A DNA stretch of 64,000 bases, from the NCBI RefSeq assembly GCF_002150765.1, contig NZ_MUYM01000017.1, positions 62,001 to 126,000 of the forward strand. Reading direction: 5' to 3'. A model generated the notes under the pieces. That model saw nothing but the letters and a program-made list of their open reading frames with translations, did no database searches and was not told the origin of the DNA. This document shows, one piece after another, positions 38,327 through 47,927 of the stretch; the stretch's first letter is position 1, and the number at the start of each line of letters is the position of its first letter. The position numbers were made by a program, and so were the translations under genes. This DNA comes from Lentzea kentuckyensis (GTDB lineage Bacteria; Actinomycetota; Actinomycetes; Mycobacteriales; Pseudonocardiaceae).

Positions 38327-38998
38327 CTAGGAGTACATCGCGAGCCAGATCGCGATGTAGTGGCAGATCGCCGCCACCACGGTCGCAGCGTGGAAGAACT
38401 CGTGATATCCGAACACCTGCGGCCAGGGATTGGGCCACCGAGTCGCGTAGAACACCGCGCCAACCGTGTAAAGCGCCCCACCCACCAGCAGCAACACCAG
38501 CGCGGCGACCCCGGCGTGGTGCAACAGCTCAGGCAGCACGAAGACGGCGACCCACCCGAGCGCGATGTAGATCGGCACCCCGAGCCAGCGCGGCGCGTGC
38601 GGCCAGGCCAGCTTCAGCGTCACACCGAGCAACGCGCCGATCCACACGACCCACAGCACGGTGCTGCCGGTCGAAGGGTTCATCGCCAGAAGCGCGAACG
38701 GTGTGTACGTACCCGCGATGAACACGAAGATCATCGAGTGGTCCAGGCGCTTCATCCACGTGCGCACGCGATCGGACTTCCACGTGACGCGGTGGTAGAG
38801 CGCCGAGACGCCGAAGAGGCCCAGCACGGTGATGCCGTAGACCGAAGTGGCCAGCGCGGCGCGGGCGGACACTGTGGACGCCGCCAGAGCGATCAGTGTC
38901 GCGCCGGTCGCCACCGAAGCGATGAAGGACCAGAGGTGCAGCCAACCACGAAGGCGCGGCCGCAGTCCGGGCTGTGGAGGAATGGTCGCAGTGGTCAC
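38327..38998 (-). CDS. Hemolysin III family (PAQR-type) membrane protein
   Basis: This 223-aa protein has seven hydrophobic segments and PAQR motifs: GVSALYHRVTW, RLDHSMIFVFIAGTYTPF, and YHEFFHAATVVAAICHYIAI, carrying the conserved Ser/His/Asp residues proposed to bind metal in this lipid-hydrolase-like superfamily. It corresponds to mycobacterial Rv1085c, which is next to the short-chain Z-prenyl synthase. GTG start at 38998, 77 bases from the divergent uppS-like gene. Confidence 0.88.
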   Translation of the reverse strand: MTTATIPPQPGLRPRLRGWLHLWSFIASVATGATLIALAASTVSARAALATSVYGITVLGLFGVSALYHRVTWKSDRVRTWMKRLDHSMIFVFIAGTYTPFALLAMNPSTGSTVLWVVWIGALLGVTLKLAWPHAPRWLGVPIYIALGWVAVFVLPELLHHAGVAALVLLLVGGALYTVGAVFYATRWPNPWPQVFGYHEFFHAATVVAAICHYIAIWLAMYS

Positions 38999-39061
38999 AG
39001 GAACCTAGGTTACGCGACCGTAGGTTTCTGACCGTGAATCAGTGATGAAGCTTGCACGGCG

Positions 39062-39067
39062 TACGCT
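39062..39067 (+). promoter_or_regulatory. -10 element (TACGCT) of the Z-prenyl synthase gene, leaderless type
   Basis: TACGCT is followed by exactly 8 bases and the GTG start at 39076, with no ribosome site. This supports a leaderless transcript. Confidence 0.45.
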
Positions 39068-39075
39068 GTTCGGAC

Positions 39076-39858
39076 GTGGCACTCCGCACCCGTGTGAAAG
39101 ACGTCGCTATCCACCTCTACGAGTGGATTCTCCGGCGCGAGCTGAGCGCGAACACACAGGTGCCCAAGCATGTCGGTGTGGTCCTCGACGGCAACCGGCG
39201 GTGGGCCAGGGAGGCCGGGTTCACGGACGTCGCGCACGGGCATCGGGCCGGCGCGCGCAAGATCCTCGAGCTCCTCGACTGGTGCGCTGACGCCAAAGTG
39301 GAGGTCGTCACGCTCTGGATGCTGAGCACCGACAACCTCAACCGCGACATCGAAGAACTGGCCCCGTTGCTGGACATCATCGCGGACATCACCGACGAGC
39401 TGGCCGAGGACGACCGGCCGTGGCGCGTGCGGCACGTCGGCGCCATCGACATGTTGCCCGCGGAGCACGCCGAACGGCTCACCAACGCCGCGAACAAGAC
39501 CAAGAACCGCACCGGCATCCAGGTCAACGTCGCGGTCGCGTACGGCGGCAGGCAGGAGATCGCGGACGCCGTGCGGAAGCTTCTGCAGGCGCACGCCGAG
39601 CGCGGTGGCACCATCGAGGAACTGGCCGAGGTGCTCGACGTCGACCACATCGCGGAGCACCTCTACACGTCCGGGCAGCCAGACCCCGACCTGATCATTC
39701 GCACGTCCGGTGAGCAGCGGCTCTCCGGGTTCATGCTCTGGCAGTCGGCGCACTCGGAGTTCTGGTTCTGCGAGGCGTACTGGCCGGGCTTCCGGCGCAC
39801 CGACTTCCTGCGGGCCATGCGCGAGTACGCCAAGCGCCACCGCCGCTACGGCAACTGA
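39076..39858 (+). CDS. Z-isoprenyl diphosphate synthase (Rv1086-like short-chain cis-prenyltransferase)
   Basis: This 260-aa cis-prenyltransferase has the signature HVGVVLDGNRRWAREAGF with the catalytic Asp, LSTDNLNRD, NVAVAYGGRQEIADAVRK, and DLIIRTSGEQRLSGFMLWQS. The closest known pattern is mycobacterial Rv1086, which makes Z,E-farnesyl diphosphate for decaprenyl phosphate synthesis. The neighbouring hemolysin III gene supports that orthology. I use GTG 39076 rather than ATG 39052 because the protein then starts at the usual place and fits a leaderless promoter. A perfect terminator follows. Confidence 0.88.
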   Translation: MALRTRVKDVAIHLYEWILRRELSANTQVPKHVGVVLDGNRRWAREAGFTDVAHGHRAGARKILELLDWCADAKVEVVTLWMLSTDNLNRDIEELAPLLDIIADITDELAEDDRPWRVRHVGAIDMLPAEHAERLTNAANKTKNRTGIQVNVAVAYGGRQEIADAVRKLLQAHAERGGTIEELAEVLDVDHIAEHLYTSGQPDPDLIIRTSGEQRLSGFMLWQSAHSEFWFCEAYWPGFRRTDFLRAMREYAKRHRRYGN

Positions 39859-39863
39859 CCACG

Positions 39864-39903
39864 CGAAAAGGGGCGCTCACCGGCAGGTGAGCGCCCCTTT
39901 TCG
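39864..39903. terminator. Perfect 17-bp hairpin terminator
   Basis: Arms 39864-39880 and 39887-39903 are perfectly complementary with a 6-base loop. One side ends in CCCCTTTTCG. It separates the Z-prenyl synthase from the convergent chaplin-like gene and should act on both. Confidence 0.85.
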
Positions 39904-39918
39904 AAGCTGACGACGAGA

Positions 39919-40185
39919 TCAGTCGTCGTCGCCCCACTCGGCGCCGTCCTCGATGCCGCCGGCCGCGCAGGTCTCGGTGATGGAGGGCGAGTTCACCGGA
40001 ACGGCGCCGCCGAGCACACCGACGTTGTTGCCGCACACGCCGCCAACCAGGTTCAGGTTGTTCGCGTTGCCGACGACCAACAGCGGCGCGTTCTCCCACT
40101 CGTGGCCCTGAACGGCCATCGCGGGGCTACCGACAGCAATGAACGCGGCGGCCACACCGAGAGCGGCGCCTGCCTTCTTCAGCAC
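39919..40185 (-). CDS. Chaplin-like small secreted protein (copy 2)
   Basis: This 88-aa secreted protein has a signal peptide MLKKAGAALGVAAAFIAVGSP cut near AMA. The mature ~64 residues are Asn/Gly/Val-rich: GNANNLNLVGGVCGNNVGV, then LGGAVPVNSPSITETCAAGG. A Cys-Gly-Asn-x-Val-x-Val-x-Gly motif and a second Cys about 22 residues later resemble the disulfide hairpin of chaplins. The rest of the chaplin domain is not matched, and the C-terminus is acidic (EWGDDD). GTG start with AAGGAG eight bases upstream. The neighbouring gene is a paralog. Surface role is inferred. Confidence 0.65.
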   Translation of the reverse strand: MLKKAGAALGVAAAFIAVGSPAMAVQGHEWENAPLLVVGNANNLNLVGGVCGNNVGVLGGAVPVNSPSITETCAAGGIEDGAEWGDDD

Positions 40186-40225
40186 GATTTTTCTCCTTCA
40201 TGAAGGTTTATCGGGATGAAACAAA

Positions 40226-40255
40226 TCTGGGGGCGCCAAAAATGACGCCCCCAGA
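40226..40255 (-). terminator. Hairpin terminator between the two chaplin-like genes
   Basis: A perfect 10-bp stem (40226-40235 with 40246-40255) with a 10-base loop lies in the 88-base gap. On the minus strand it follows the first chaplin-like gene by 18 bases and is followed by TTTGTTT. The second gene may thus depend on read-through or its own promoter. Confidence 0.65.
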
Positions 40256-40273
40256 CGCAGAACAAAAACGAGG

Positions 40274-40540
40274 TCAGCCCTCGTCGACGATGCCGCCGGC
40301 GGCGCAGGTCTCGGTGATCGACGGCGAGTTGATCGGAACCGCGCCACCCAGCACACCGACGTTGTTGCCGCAGGCACCGATCGTGCCGTTGAGGTTGTTG
40401 CCGTTCAGGGCAACCAGCAGCGGGCCGTTCTTCCAGTGGTGTCCGCCGTGGCCGTGGTGGCCTTCGCCCGCCATGGCGGCCGGGGCGAACGCGAGGGACA
40501 GCGCAGCTGCGGCGACAACCGCGGCACAAGCCTTCTTCAC
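40274..40540 (-). CDS. Chaplin-like small secreted protein (copy 1)
   Basis: This 88-aa product starts at GTG 40540. The ATG at 40555 in the same frame is part of ATGAAGGAG, whose AAGGAG is the ribosome site for the GTG, so I choose the latter. Signal peptide core AAVVAAAALSLAFAPAAMA; the mature protein begins with a His/Gly stretch (GEGHHGHGGHHW) that might bind metal. LNGNNLNGTIGACGNNVGV and LGGAVPINSPSITETC follow. The last half is nearly identical to copy 2, so the genes are tandem duplicates. Confidence 0.7.
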   Translation of the reverse strand: MKKACAAVVAAAALSLAFAPAAMAGEGHHGHGGHHWKNGPLLVALNGNNLNGTIGACGNNVGVLGGAVPINSPSITETCAAGGIVDEG

Positions 40541-40753
40541 GTCATTCTCCTTCATGTCGGGTCATCCCCGTCATTTCCGGAGTCTTCGGGGATCTCCGGA
40601 GGGTGGGGTCTCCGGGCGGAGACGCTAGCGGTGAAGATCTCGATTGGAGGCCCGTATGACCCCATTGTGTGACGCCAAGATCAACAACATTCCCCGATCA
40701 GGTGGTCGTCGTTTCACGATTCGGTCGCGAGTAAGACGCTGTGGTAGACGCTC

Positions 40754-40759
40754 TACGCT
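40754..40759 (+). promoter_or_regulatory. -10 element (TACGCT) before the DUF885-like gene, leaderless type
   Basis: TACGCT is followed after 9 bases by ATG 40769 with no ribosome site in between. This is similar to the arrangement at the Z-prenyl synthase gene. Confidence 0.4.
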
Positions 40760-40768
40760 CTCCAACTC

Positions 40769-42019
40769 ATGGACGCCAATGAACTGGTGCGCGGATATCT
40801 GGTGCTGGGGCTGCGGCTCGGGCGCCTGGTGTCCGGGTTCGTCGACTCGTTCACCGGCGACCCGGCGCTGAGCCGCTCCGTCGACAACGAGCCGCGCCTC
40901 GCCCCCAAGGCACTGGCGGAGCACGCGCGGCAGCTCATGCGGGAACTTCCCGGCACCGACCTCGCCGACCAGCGCAAACAGTTCCTCCAGGCGCATCTCA
41001 CGGCGCTGGAGTGCACCGCACGCAAGCTCGCCGGTGAGCGCATCTCGTTCGTCGACGAGGTCGAGCAGTACTTCCAGGTCCGCATCCGCCCCGGCGAGGA
41101 GGACGCGTACGCCCTGGCCCACCGCAAGCTCGACACGATCCTCGAAGGCCCCGGTTCGCTCTCCGAACGCCTCCACGCCTTCCGCACGGCCGACGAGGTG
41201 CCCGTGCGCCGGCTCCAGGGCGCCGTACAGGCCCTTTCCAGTGCCCTGAGGGACCGCGTGCGGCACAAGTACGCGCTGCCCGAGCAGGAGATCGTCGAGT
41301 ACCAGGTCGTCACGAACAAGCCGTGGAGCGGCTTCAACTACTACCTCGGCGGCTACCGCAGCAGGGTCGCGATCAACGCAGACCTGGGCCACCGCATGTC
41401 GAACCTGCCGCACCTGGTGGCGCACGAGTCGTATCCGGGCCATCACACCGAGCACTGCCGCAAGGAGGCGGGCCTGGTCGCCAGGCGCGGCCACGCCGAG
41501 CAGTCGATCTTCCTGATCAACACGCCGCAGTGCCTGATGGCCGAGGGCATGGCGGACCTGGGCCTGCACGCCGCGGTCGGGCCGGGCTGGGGCGGCTGGA
41601 CCGAACAGATCTTCCACGACCTCGGGTTGCGAATGGACGGCGAACTGTCCGAAAAGGTGGAATCGGCGACATCCGGCCTGCTCACGGTGCGGCAGGACGC
41701 CGCGCTGCTGCTACACGATCGTGGTGCGGATCAGGATGACGTGGTTGCGTATCTGCGCAGGTGGCTGCTAGTGCCCGACCGTCGCGCACGGCAGATGGTT
41801 CGATTTCTGGCCGACCCGCTGTGGCGCGCGTACACCACGACCTACGTCGAGGGAGTGCGTCTCGTGAGGGCCTGGCTGGACGTCCGCGCGGCCGGCGAGT
41901 CGCTCGATTCGCGGTATCTGAGGCTGCTGGACGAGCCTCTGGTGCCGAAATCACTCGAATCCCAGGTGAGGGACGGCGTGTCATGGCTGGCCCGCAACAC
42001 CCAGGAGAACACCATCTGA
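40769..42019 (+). CDS. DUF885-like putative metallopeptidase
   Basis: This 416-aa protein has a central HLVAHESYPGHHTEHCRKE motif: the HE...GHH form typical of DUF885, a family with a zincin-like active site. Upstream NYYLGGYRSRVAINADLG and downstream CLMAEGMADLGLHAAVG also match that family. It lacks a signal peptide, so is cytoplasmic, and is shorter than typical DUF885 members (~550-600 aa), missing much of the N-terminal region. Substrate is unknown. It is probably leaderless. It is followed by a 307-base region before phoH. Confidence 0.72.
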   Translation: MDANELVRGYLVLGLRLGRLVSGFVDSFTGDPALSRSVDNEPRLAPKALAEHARQLMRELPGTDLADQRKQFLQAHLTALECTARKLAGERISFVDEVEQYFQVRIRPGEEDAYALAHRKLDTILEGPGSLSERLHAFRTADEVPVRRLQGAVQALSSALRDRVRHKYALPEQEIVEYQVVTNKPWSGFNYYLGGYRSRVAINADLGHRMSNLPHLVAHESYPGHHTEHCRKEAGLVARRGHAEQSIFLINTPQCLMAEGMADLGLHAAVGPGWGGWTEQIFHDLGLRMDGELSEKVESATSGLLTVRQDAALLLHDRGADQDDVVAYLRRWLLVPDRRARQMVRFLADPLWRAYTTTYVEGVRLVRAWLDVRAAGESLDSRYLRLLDEPLVPKSLESQVRDGVSWLARNTQENTI

Positions 42020-42326
42020 CCAGCTGGAACACGGCTGCGGTCACGTTTCGGTGAGCTTTCCGGCAGATGACAAGTTCGGATTCACCTGTGTGGCTTCATG
42101 CATACGGGGCACTCCCGCAGGTAACTTCGAAAGTGGCGGGACGCGACCACTGCGGACCGCGCAGGGAGGTCCTGATCGTGGCTGACAACGTCGCGAGGGG
42201 GCCGGCACCCGGCCCTCGTGGTCGACCTGCCTGACGCCGCACCGGCGGAAGGCAAGACGATCAATCAGGGTTGTGCCTGGCCCAGCGAGGAGCGGACGCG
42301 GGTGCCGCGTTCGTGAGGGAGTTGCC
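42020..42326 (+). promoter_or_regulatory. 307-base structured leader upstream of phoH
   Basis: No convincing gene is seen here. The stretch holds an 8-codon open frame (42098-42124, MHTGHSRR then stop), a 6-bp stem 42113-42118 with 42136-42141, and a long stem. In the long stem 42162-42171 pairs with 42224-42233 over 10 positions with one mismatch. It encloses an inner GC-rich hairpin (42195-42205 with 42209-42217). All lie 90-230 bases before the phoH GTG. It reads like a regulatory leader, possibly with a leader peptide; no known riboswitch is recognised. Confidence 0.4.
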
Positions 42327-43712
42327 GTGAACGCACGACGTCCCGCGAGCCGTTCCTCAGGCTCAACGCGCAGTTCCTCCCCCAGGCGCAAGTCCGCCGC
42401 CCCAGCCCTCACCACATATGTGCTGGACACGTCGGTACTGCTGTCCGATCCACTCGCCCCCACCCGGTTCGCGGAGCACGAGGTCGTGCTCCCGCTCGTG
42501 GTGATCAGCGAGCTGGAGGGCAAGCGCCACCACCCCGAACTGGGCTGGTTCGCGAGGGAAGCCCTGCGACTGCTCGACGACCTGCGCTTGCGGCATGGTC
42601 GCCTCGATTCGCCGATCCCCATCGGGGATCTGGGAGGCACCTTGCACGTAGAGCTCAACCACTCCGACCCGGAGGTGTTGCCATCAGGTTTCCGAACGGA
42701 CTCCAACGACGCCCGAATCCTCGCCTGCTCCCTCAACCTCGCTGCTGAGGGGCGCAACGTCACCCTGGTGACGAAGGACATGCCGCTGCGGGTCAAGGCC
42801 GGATCGGTCGGCCTGCAGGCGGAGGAGTACCGGGCGCACGACGTCACCCTGTCAGGCTGGACGGGAATGTCCGATCTGGACGTTCCACAGTCCCTGGTGG
42901 ACAGCCTGTTCAAGGAGAACGTCGTCGACCCGACCCAGTACGAGGACCTGGAGCACATCGCGGAACTGCCGTGCCACACCGGAATCCGGTTGCTGGCGGG
43001 CACCTCGAGTGCACTGGGCCGGGTGACCGCGGACAAGCAGATCAGGCTGGTGCGCGGAGATCGGGAGGCGTTCGGACTGCACGGAAGGTCCGCTGAGCAG
43101 CGGATAGCACTGGATCTGCTGCTCGACTCGGAGGTCGGCATCGTCTCGCTGGGCGGACGTGCCGGCACCGGAAAATCGGCACTGGCGCTGTGCGCCGGTC
43201 TCGAAGCGGTGATGGAACGCAGGCAGCACCGCAAGGTCGTGGTGTTCCGGCCGTTGTACGCGGTCGGTGGCCAGGAGCTCGGCTACCTCCCGGGTAGCGA
43301 GAACGAGAAGATGGGGCCGTGGGCGCAGGCGGTGTTCGACACGCTCGGCGCGCTGGTGAGCCAGGCGGTGGTGGAAGAGGTGATGGACCGCGGCATGCTC
43401 GAGGTCCTGCCGCTCACCCACATCCGCGGCCGCTCGCTGCACGACTCCTTCGTGATCGTGGACGAGGCGCAGTCGTTGGAGCGCAACGTGTTGCTGACCG
43501 TGCTGTCGCGTCTGGGCAGCAACTCGCGGGTGGTGCTGACGCACGACGTGGCGCAGCGCGACAACCTGCGGGTGGGCCGGCATGACGGCGTGGCCGCGGT
43601 GATCGAGAAGCTGAAGGGCCACCCGCTCTTCGCGCACGTCACCCTGACCCGCTCGGAGCGTTCGCCGATCGCGGCTCTCGTCACCGAGATGCTGGAGGAC
43701 TACGCCTCGTAG
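42327..43712 (+). CDS. phoH: PIN-PhoH protein (PhoH2-like RNA helicase/nuclease)
   Basis: This 461-aa protein has an N-terminal PIN nuclease domain ([15 protein letters not shown] with the first acidic residue, [29 protein letters not shown]) and a C-terminal PhoH ATPase. The ATPase has Walker [16 protein letters not shown] and Walker [12 protein letters not shown]. Mycobacterial PhoH2 is an RNA helicase with ribonuclease activity that pairs with a small upstream antitoxin. Here no matching antitoxin frame overlaps the start; instead there is a structured leader. GTG 42327 has GAGGGAG. The basic Ser-rich N-tail [19 protein letters not shown] is unusual. Confidence 0.9.
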   Translation: MNARRPASRSSGSTRSSSPRRKSAAPALTTYVLDTSVLLSDPLAPTRFAEHEVVLPLVVISELEGKRHHPELGWFAREALRLLDDLRLRHGRLDSPIPIGDLGGTLHVELNHSDPEVLPSGFRTDSNDARILACSLNLAAEGRNVTLVTKDMPLRVKAGSVGLQAEEYRAHDVTLSGWTGMSDLDVPQSLVDSLFKENVVDPTQYEDLEHIAELPCHTGIRLLAGTSSALGRVTADKQIRLVRGDREAFGLHGRSAEQRIALDLLLDSEVGIVSLGGRAGTGKSALALCAGLEAVMERRQHRKVVVFRPLYAVGGQELGYLPGSENEKMGPWAQAVFDTLGALVSQAVVEEVMDRGMLEVLPLTHIRGRSLHDSFVIVDEAQSLERNVLLTVLSRLGSNSRVVLTHDVAQRDNLRVGRHDGVAAVIEKLKGHPLFAHVTLTRSERSPIAALVTEMLEDYAS

Positions 43713-43718
43713 GTGAGC

Positions 43719-43767
43719 CATGAACGGCGCTTTTGTGGACTTCAGGTCCACAAAAGCGCCGTTCATG
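43719..43767. terminator. Perfect 22-bp inverted repeat, likely bidirectional terminator (copy 2)
   Basis: Arms 43719-43740 and 43746-43767 are perfectly paired and are identical in sequence to the arms at 201-249; only the 5-base loop differs (TTCAG instead of CCCAA). It again lies between convergent genes, starting seven bases after the phoH stop and ending four bases before the end of the ABC permease gene. Confidence 0.75.
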
Positions 43768-43771
43768 GTTT

Positions 43772-44542
43772 CTAGTCGAGTGCGCGTTTCATGAAGCCGC
43801 GCAGCCCGACGCTGCCGAAGCCCGCGATCGCGACCACGAGCGCCAGCAACACGATCGGCAACGGGATGTGCGGCACGTTCGGCACCAGCTCCGCGCGCAT
43901 GCCCTCACTCACGTACGTCAGCGGGTTGAGCGCGCAGACCACCTTGAACCACAGCAGATCATCGCTCAACGACCGCCACGGGAACTGCGCGGAGCCCGTG
44001 AAGAGCAACGGGGTCAAGATGACCGCGAACATGATGTTGACGCGCCGCGCGGGGACCGACGTGCCGATGACCATGCCGACCGAGCCGCCGGCGAGGCAGC
44101 CGAGGACGATCACCAGCAGCGCGCCGGGAATGCCCTCCCACGGCCACGAGACGTCGAGCATGACGAACCCGATCGGCACCATCAGCACCGCCGCGAAGAA
44201 CCCGCGGACCGCGCCGAACACGATCTTCTCCACCGCGACGAGCGGGATGGAGATCGGCGCGAGCAGCCGGTCCTCGATCTCGCGCGTCCAGGAGAAGTCG
44301 AGCACCAACGGCAGTGTGGTGTTCTGCAGGGCGCCCAGGAACCCGTTCATCGCGATGATGCCGGGTAACAGCACCTGCGCGAAGTCGTTCTGGACGTACC
44401 CGATGTCCCCCAGCACCTTCGCGAAGATGAAGAGGATGAAGAACGGCTGGATGATCACCTGCGCGAGGAAGCTCGGCAGCTCGCGGCCCGTGACGAAGAC
44501 GTCGCGCCACAGGATCGCCTGGAACGTCCTGAGTTGGCTCAC
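43772..44542 (-). CDS. ABC-2 type drug exporter permease
   Basis: This 256-aa protein has six hydrophobic segments and the ABC-2/DrrB pattern: RELPSFLAQVIIQPFFILFIF near the start, SWTREIEDRLLAPISIPLVA, and LNPLTYVSEGMRAEL near the end. The GTG start at 44542 overlaps the stop of the ATPase gene by four bases, so the pair is translationally coupled. Substrates of DrrAB-like exporters are lipids or antibiotics; nothing here identifies this one. Confidence 0.88.
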   Translation of the reverse strand: MSQLRTFQAILWRDVFVTGRELPSFLAQVIIQPFFILFIFAKVLGDIGYVQNDFAQVLLPGIIAMNGFLGALQNTTLPLVLDFSWTREIEDRLLAPISIPLVAVEKIVFGAVRGFFAAVLMVPIGFVMLDVSWPWEGIPGALLVIVLGCLAGGSVGMVIGTSVPARRVNIMFAVILTPLLFTGSAQFPWRSLSDDLLWFKVVCALNPLTYVSEGMRAELVPNVPHIPLPIVLLALVVAIAGFGSVGLRGFMKRALD

Positions 44543-45492
44543 CGAAGCTCCCTGCCGGTCAGGTGGATGAAGACGTCCTCGAGGCTGGGCTTGCCGATCG
44601 CGACGTCGCTGACGACGACGTCGAGGTCCCGCATCACGTTCAGCACGGCGGGCAGCGTGATCGCGGTGTCGCTGTCGGTGTAGACGCGGAACATGCCGCT
44701 CACTTCCTCGACCCGCTGCACGCCGTCCAGTTCGGACAGTTCCTGGCTGATCTTCCCGATCTCGTGGCCGTTCAGACCGACCGTGACGCTGACCGTGTTG
44801 CTGCCGGGCAGGCTCTTCGTCAGCTCGGCCGGAGTGTCCAGCGTGAGCAGCTTGCCGTGGTCGACGATGCCGACGCGGTCGCACAGCTTGGTGGCCTCGT
44901 CCATGTCGTGCGTGGTGAGCACGACCGTGACGCCTTCCGCGTGCAGTGCGGCGACGCGTTCGTGGACGAAGAGCCTCGCCTGCGGGTCGAGCCCGGTGCT
45001 CGGTTCGTCCAGGAACAGCACCTTCGGGCGGTGCATCAGCGCGCGGGCGATCATCAGCCGTTGCGCCTGACCGCCGGACAACGTGTCGACGAGCGCGTTC
45101 TGGTGGTCCTTGAGACCCATCCGCTCGAGGATGTCGTCGGCGAGCTTCTTGCGTTCCACCGGCCCGATGCCGTGATAGGCCGCGTGGAACAGCAGGTTCT
45201 GCCGCGCGTTGAGCGAGCGGTCGAGGTTGTTGCGCTGCGGCACGACGGCGAGCAGCTGCCGTGCGCGCTTGGAGTCCGCGACCACGTCGACGCCCTCCAC
45301 GAACGCCTGCCCCGAGGTGGGGCGGACGCGCGTGGTCAGGACGCCGACGGTGGTCGTCTTGCCCGCGCCGTTCGGCCCGAGCAATCCGAAGACCTCACCG
45401 CGGCGGACGGTGAAGCCCAATCCGTCCACCGCCGGTTTTTGTCCGATTTTATAGACTTTGCGGAGTTCTCTTACTTCTACCGCTTCGTCCAT
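44539..45492 (-). CDS. ABC exporter ATPase, DrrA type
   Basis: This 317-aa ATPase has Walker A GLLGPNGAGKTTT, Q-loop VVPQRNNLDR, signature TLSGGQAQRLMIARAL, Walker B VLFLDEPSTGLD and H-switch TTHDMDEA. The C-terminal domain, including GKPSLEDVFIHLTGREL, is typical of DrrA proteins. The ATG at 45492 lies only three bases after the guaB1 stop, so guaB1, ATPase and permease probably form one operon. That linkage is unexpected for a purine salvage gene. Confidence 0.9.
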   Translation of the reverse strand: MDEAVEVRELRKVYKIGQKPAVDGLGFTVRRGEVFGLLGPNGAGKTTTVGVLTTRVRPTSGQAFVEGVDVVADSKRARQLLAVVPQRNNLDRSLNARQNLLFHAAYHGIGPVERKKLADDILERMGLKDHQNALVDTLSGGQAQRLMIARALMHRPKVLFLDEPSTGLDPQARLFVHERVAALHAEGVTVVLTTHDMDEATKLCDRVGIVDHGKLLTLDTPAELTKSLPGSNTVSVTVGLNGHEIGKISQELSELDGVQRVEEVSGMFRVYTDSDTAITLPAVLNVMRDLDVVVSDVAIGKPSLEDVFIHLTGRELR

Positions 45493-45495
45493 TTG

Positions 45496-47743
<2,248 letters not shown>

Positions 47744-47750
47744 AGGCCCG

Positions 47751-47756
47751 ACGCTA
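47751..47756 (-). promoter_or_regulatory. -10 element (TAGCGT) of the GNAT gene, leaderless type
   Basis: On the minus strand TAGCGT is followed by seven bases and the GTG start. Its TAG is also the stop codon of the open frame that continues past ligB. Confidence 0.35.
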
Positions 47757-47927
47757 TTGCGAGGCGTTGGGCGGCCGCACCCGATTTTCGCCGCTGAGCA
47801 CGCGCTGGAGCAGCTCGTGTTCGGTCCTGATCACCCGCGCCAGCTCTGGCCCGCTGGTCGCTTCGAGGATGACCGGCGATCCGGATACGTCCAGGTGAGG
47901 TCCCCCATGCCACCACGGGTAGCGATG
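47754..47927 (-). pseudogene. Start-less coding-like frame continuing in phase after the ligB stop
   Basis: Immediately after the ligB TGA (47930-47928) the same frame stays open for 57 codons to TAG 47754. It reads RYPWWHGGPHLDVSGSPV, ILEATSGPELARVIRTEHEL and LQRVLSGENRVRPPNASQ. Codon use is typical (mostly G/C third positions). The composition looks like genuine protein, not noise, but no start codon with a ribosome site exists in it. It may be the remnant end of another gene, a readthrough extension, or a gene whose start was lost. No family is recognised. Confidence 0.4.

Noticed and set aside
42133..42234. 33-codon GTG frame as a PhoH2 antitoxin
   Set aside because: It lies inside the predicted stems, has no ribosome site, does not overlap phoH and shows no antitoxin-like sequence.
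42852..43766. Minus-strand frame starting MNGAFVD in the second palindrome
   Set aside because: Same artefact: start in the palindrome, remainder antisense to phoH.
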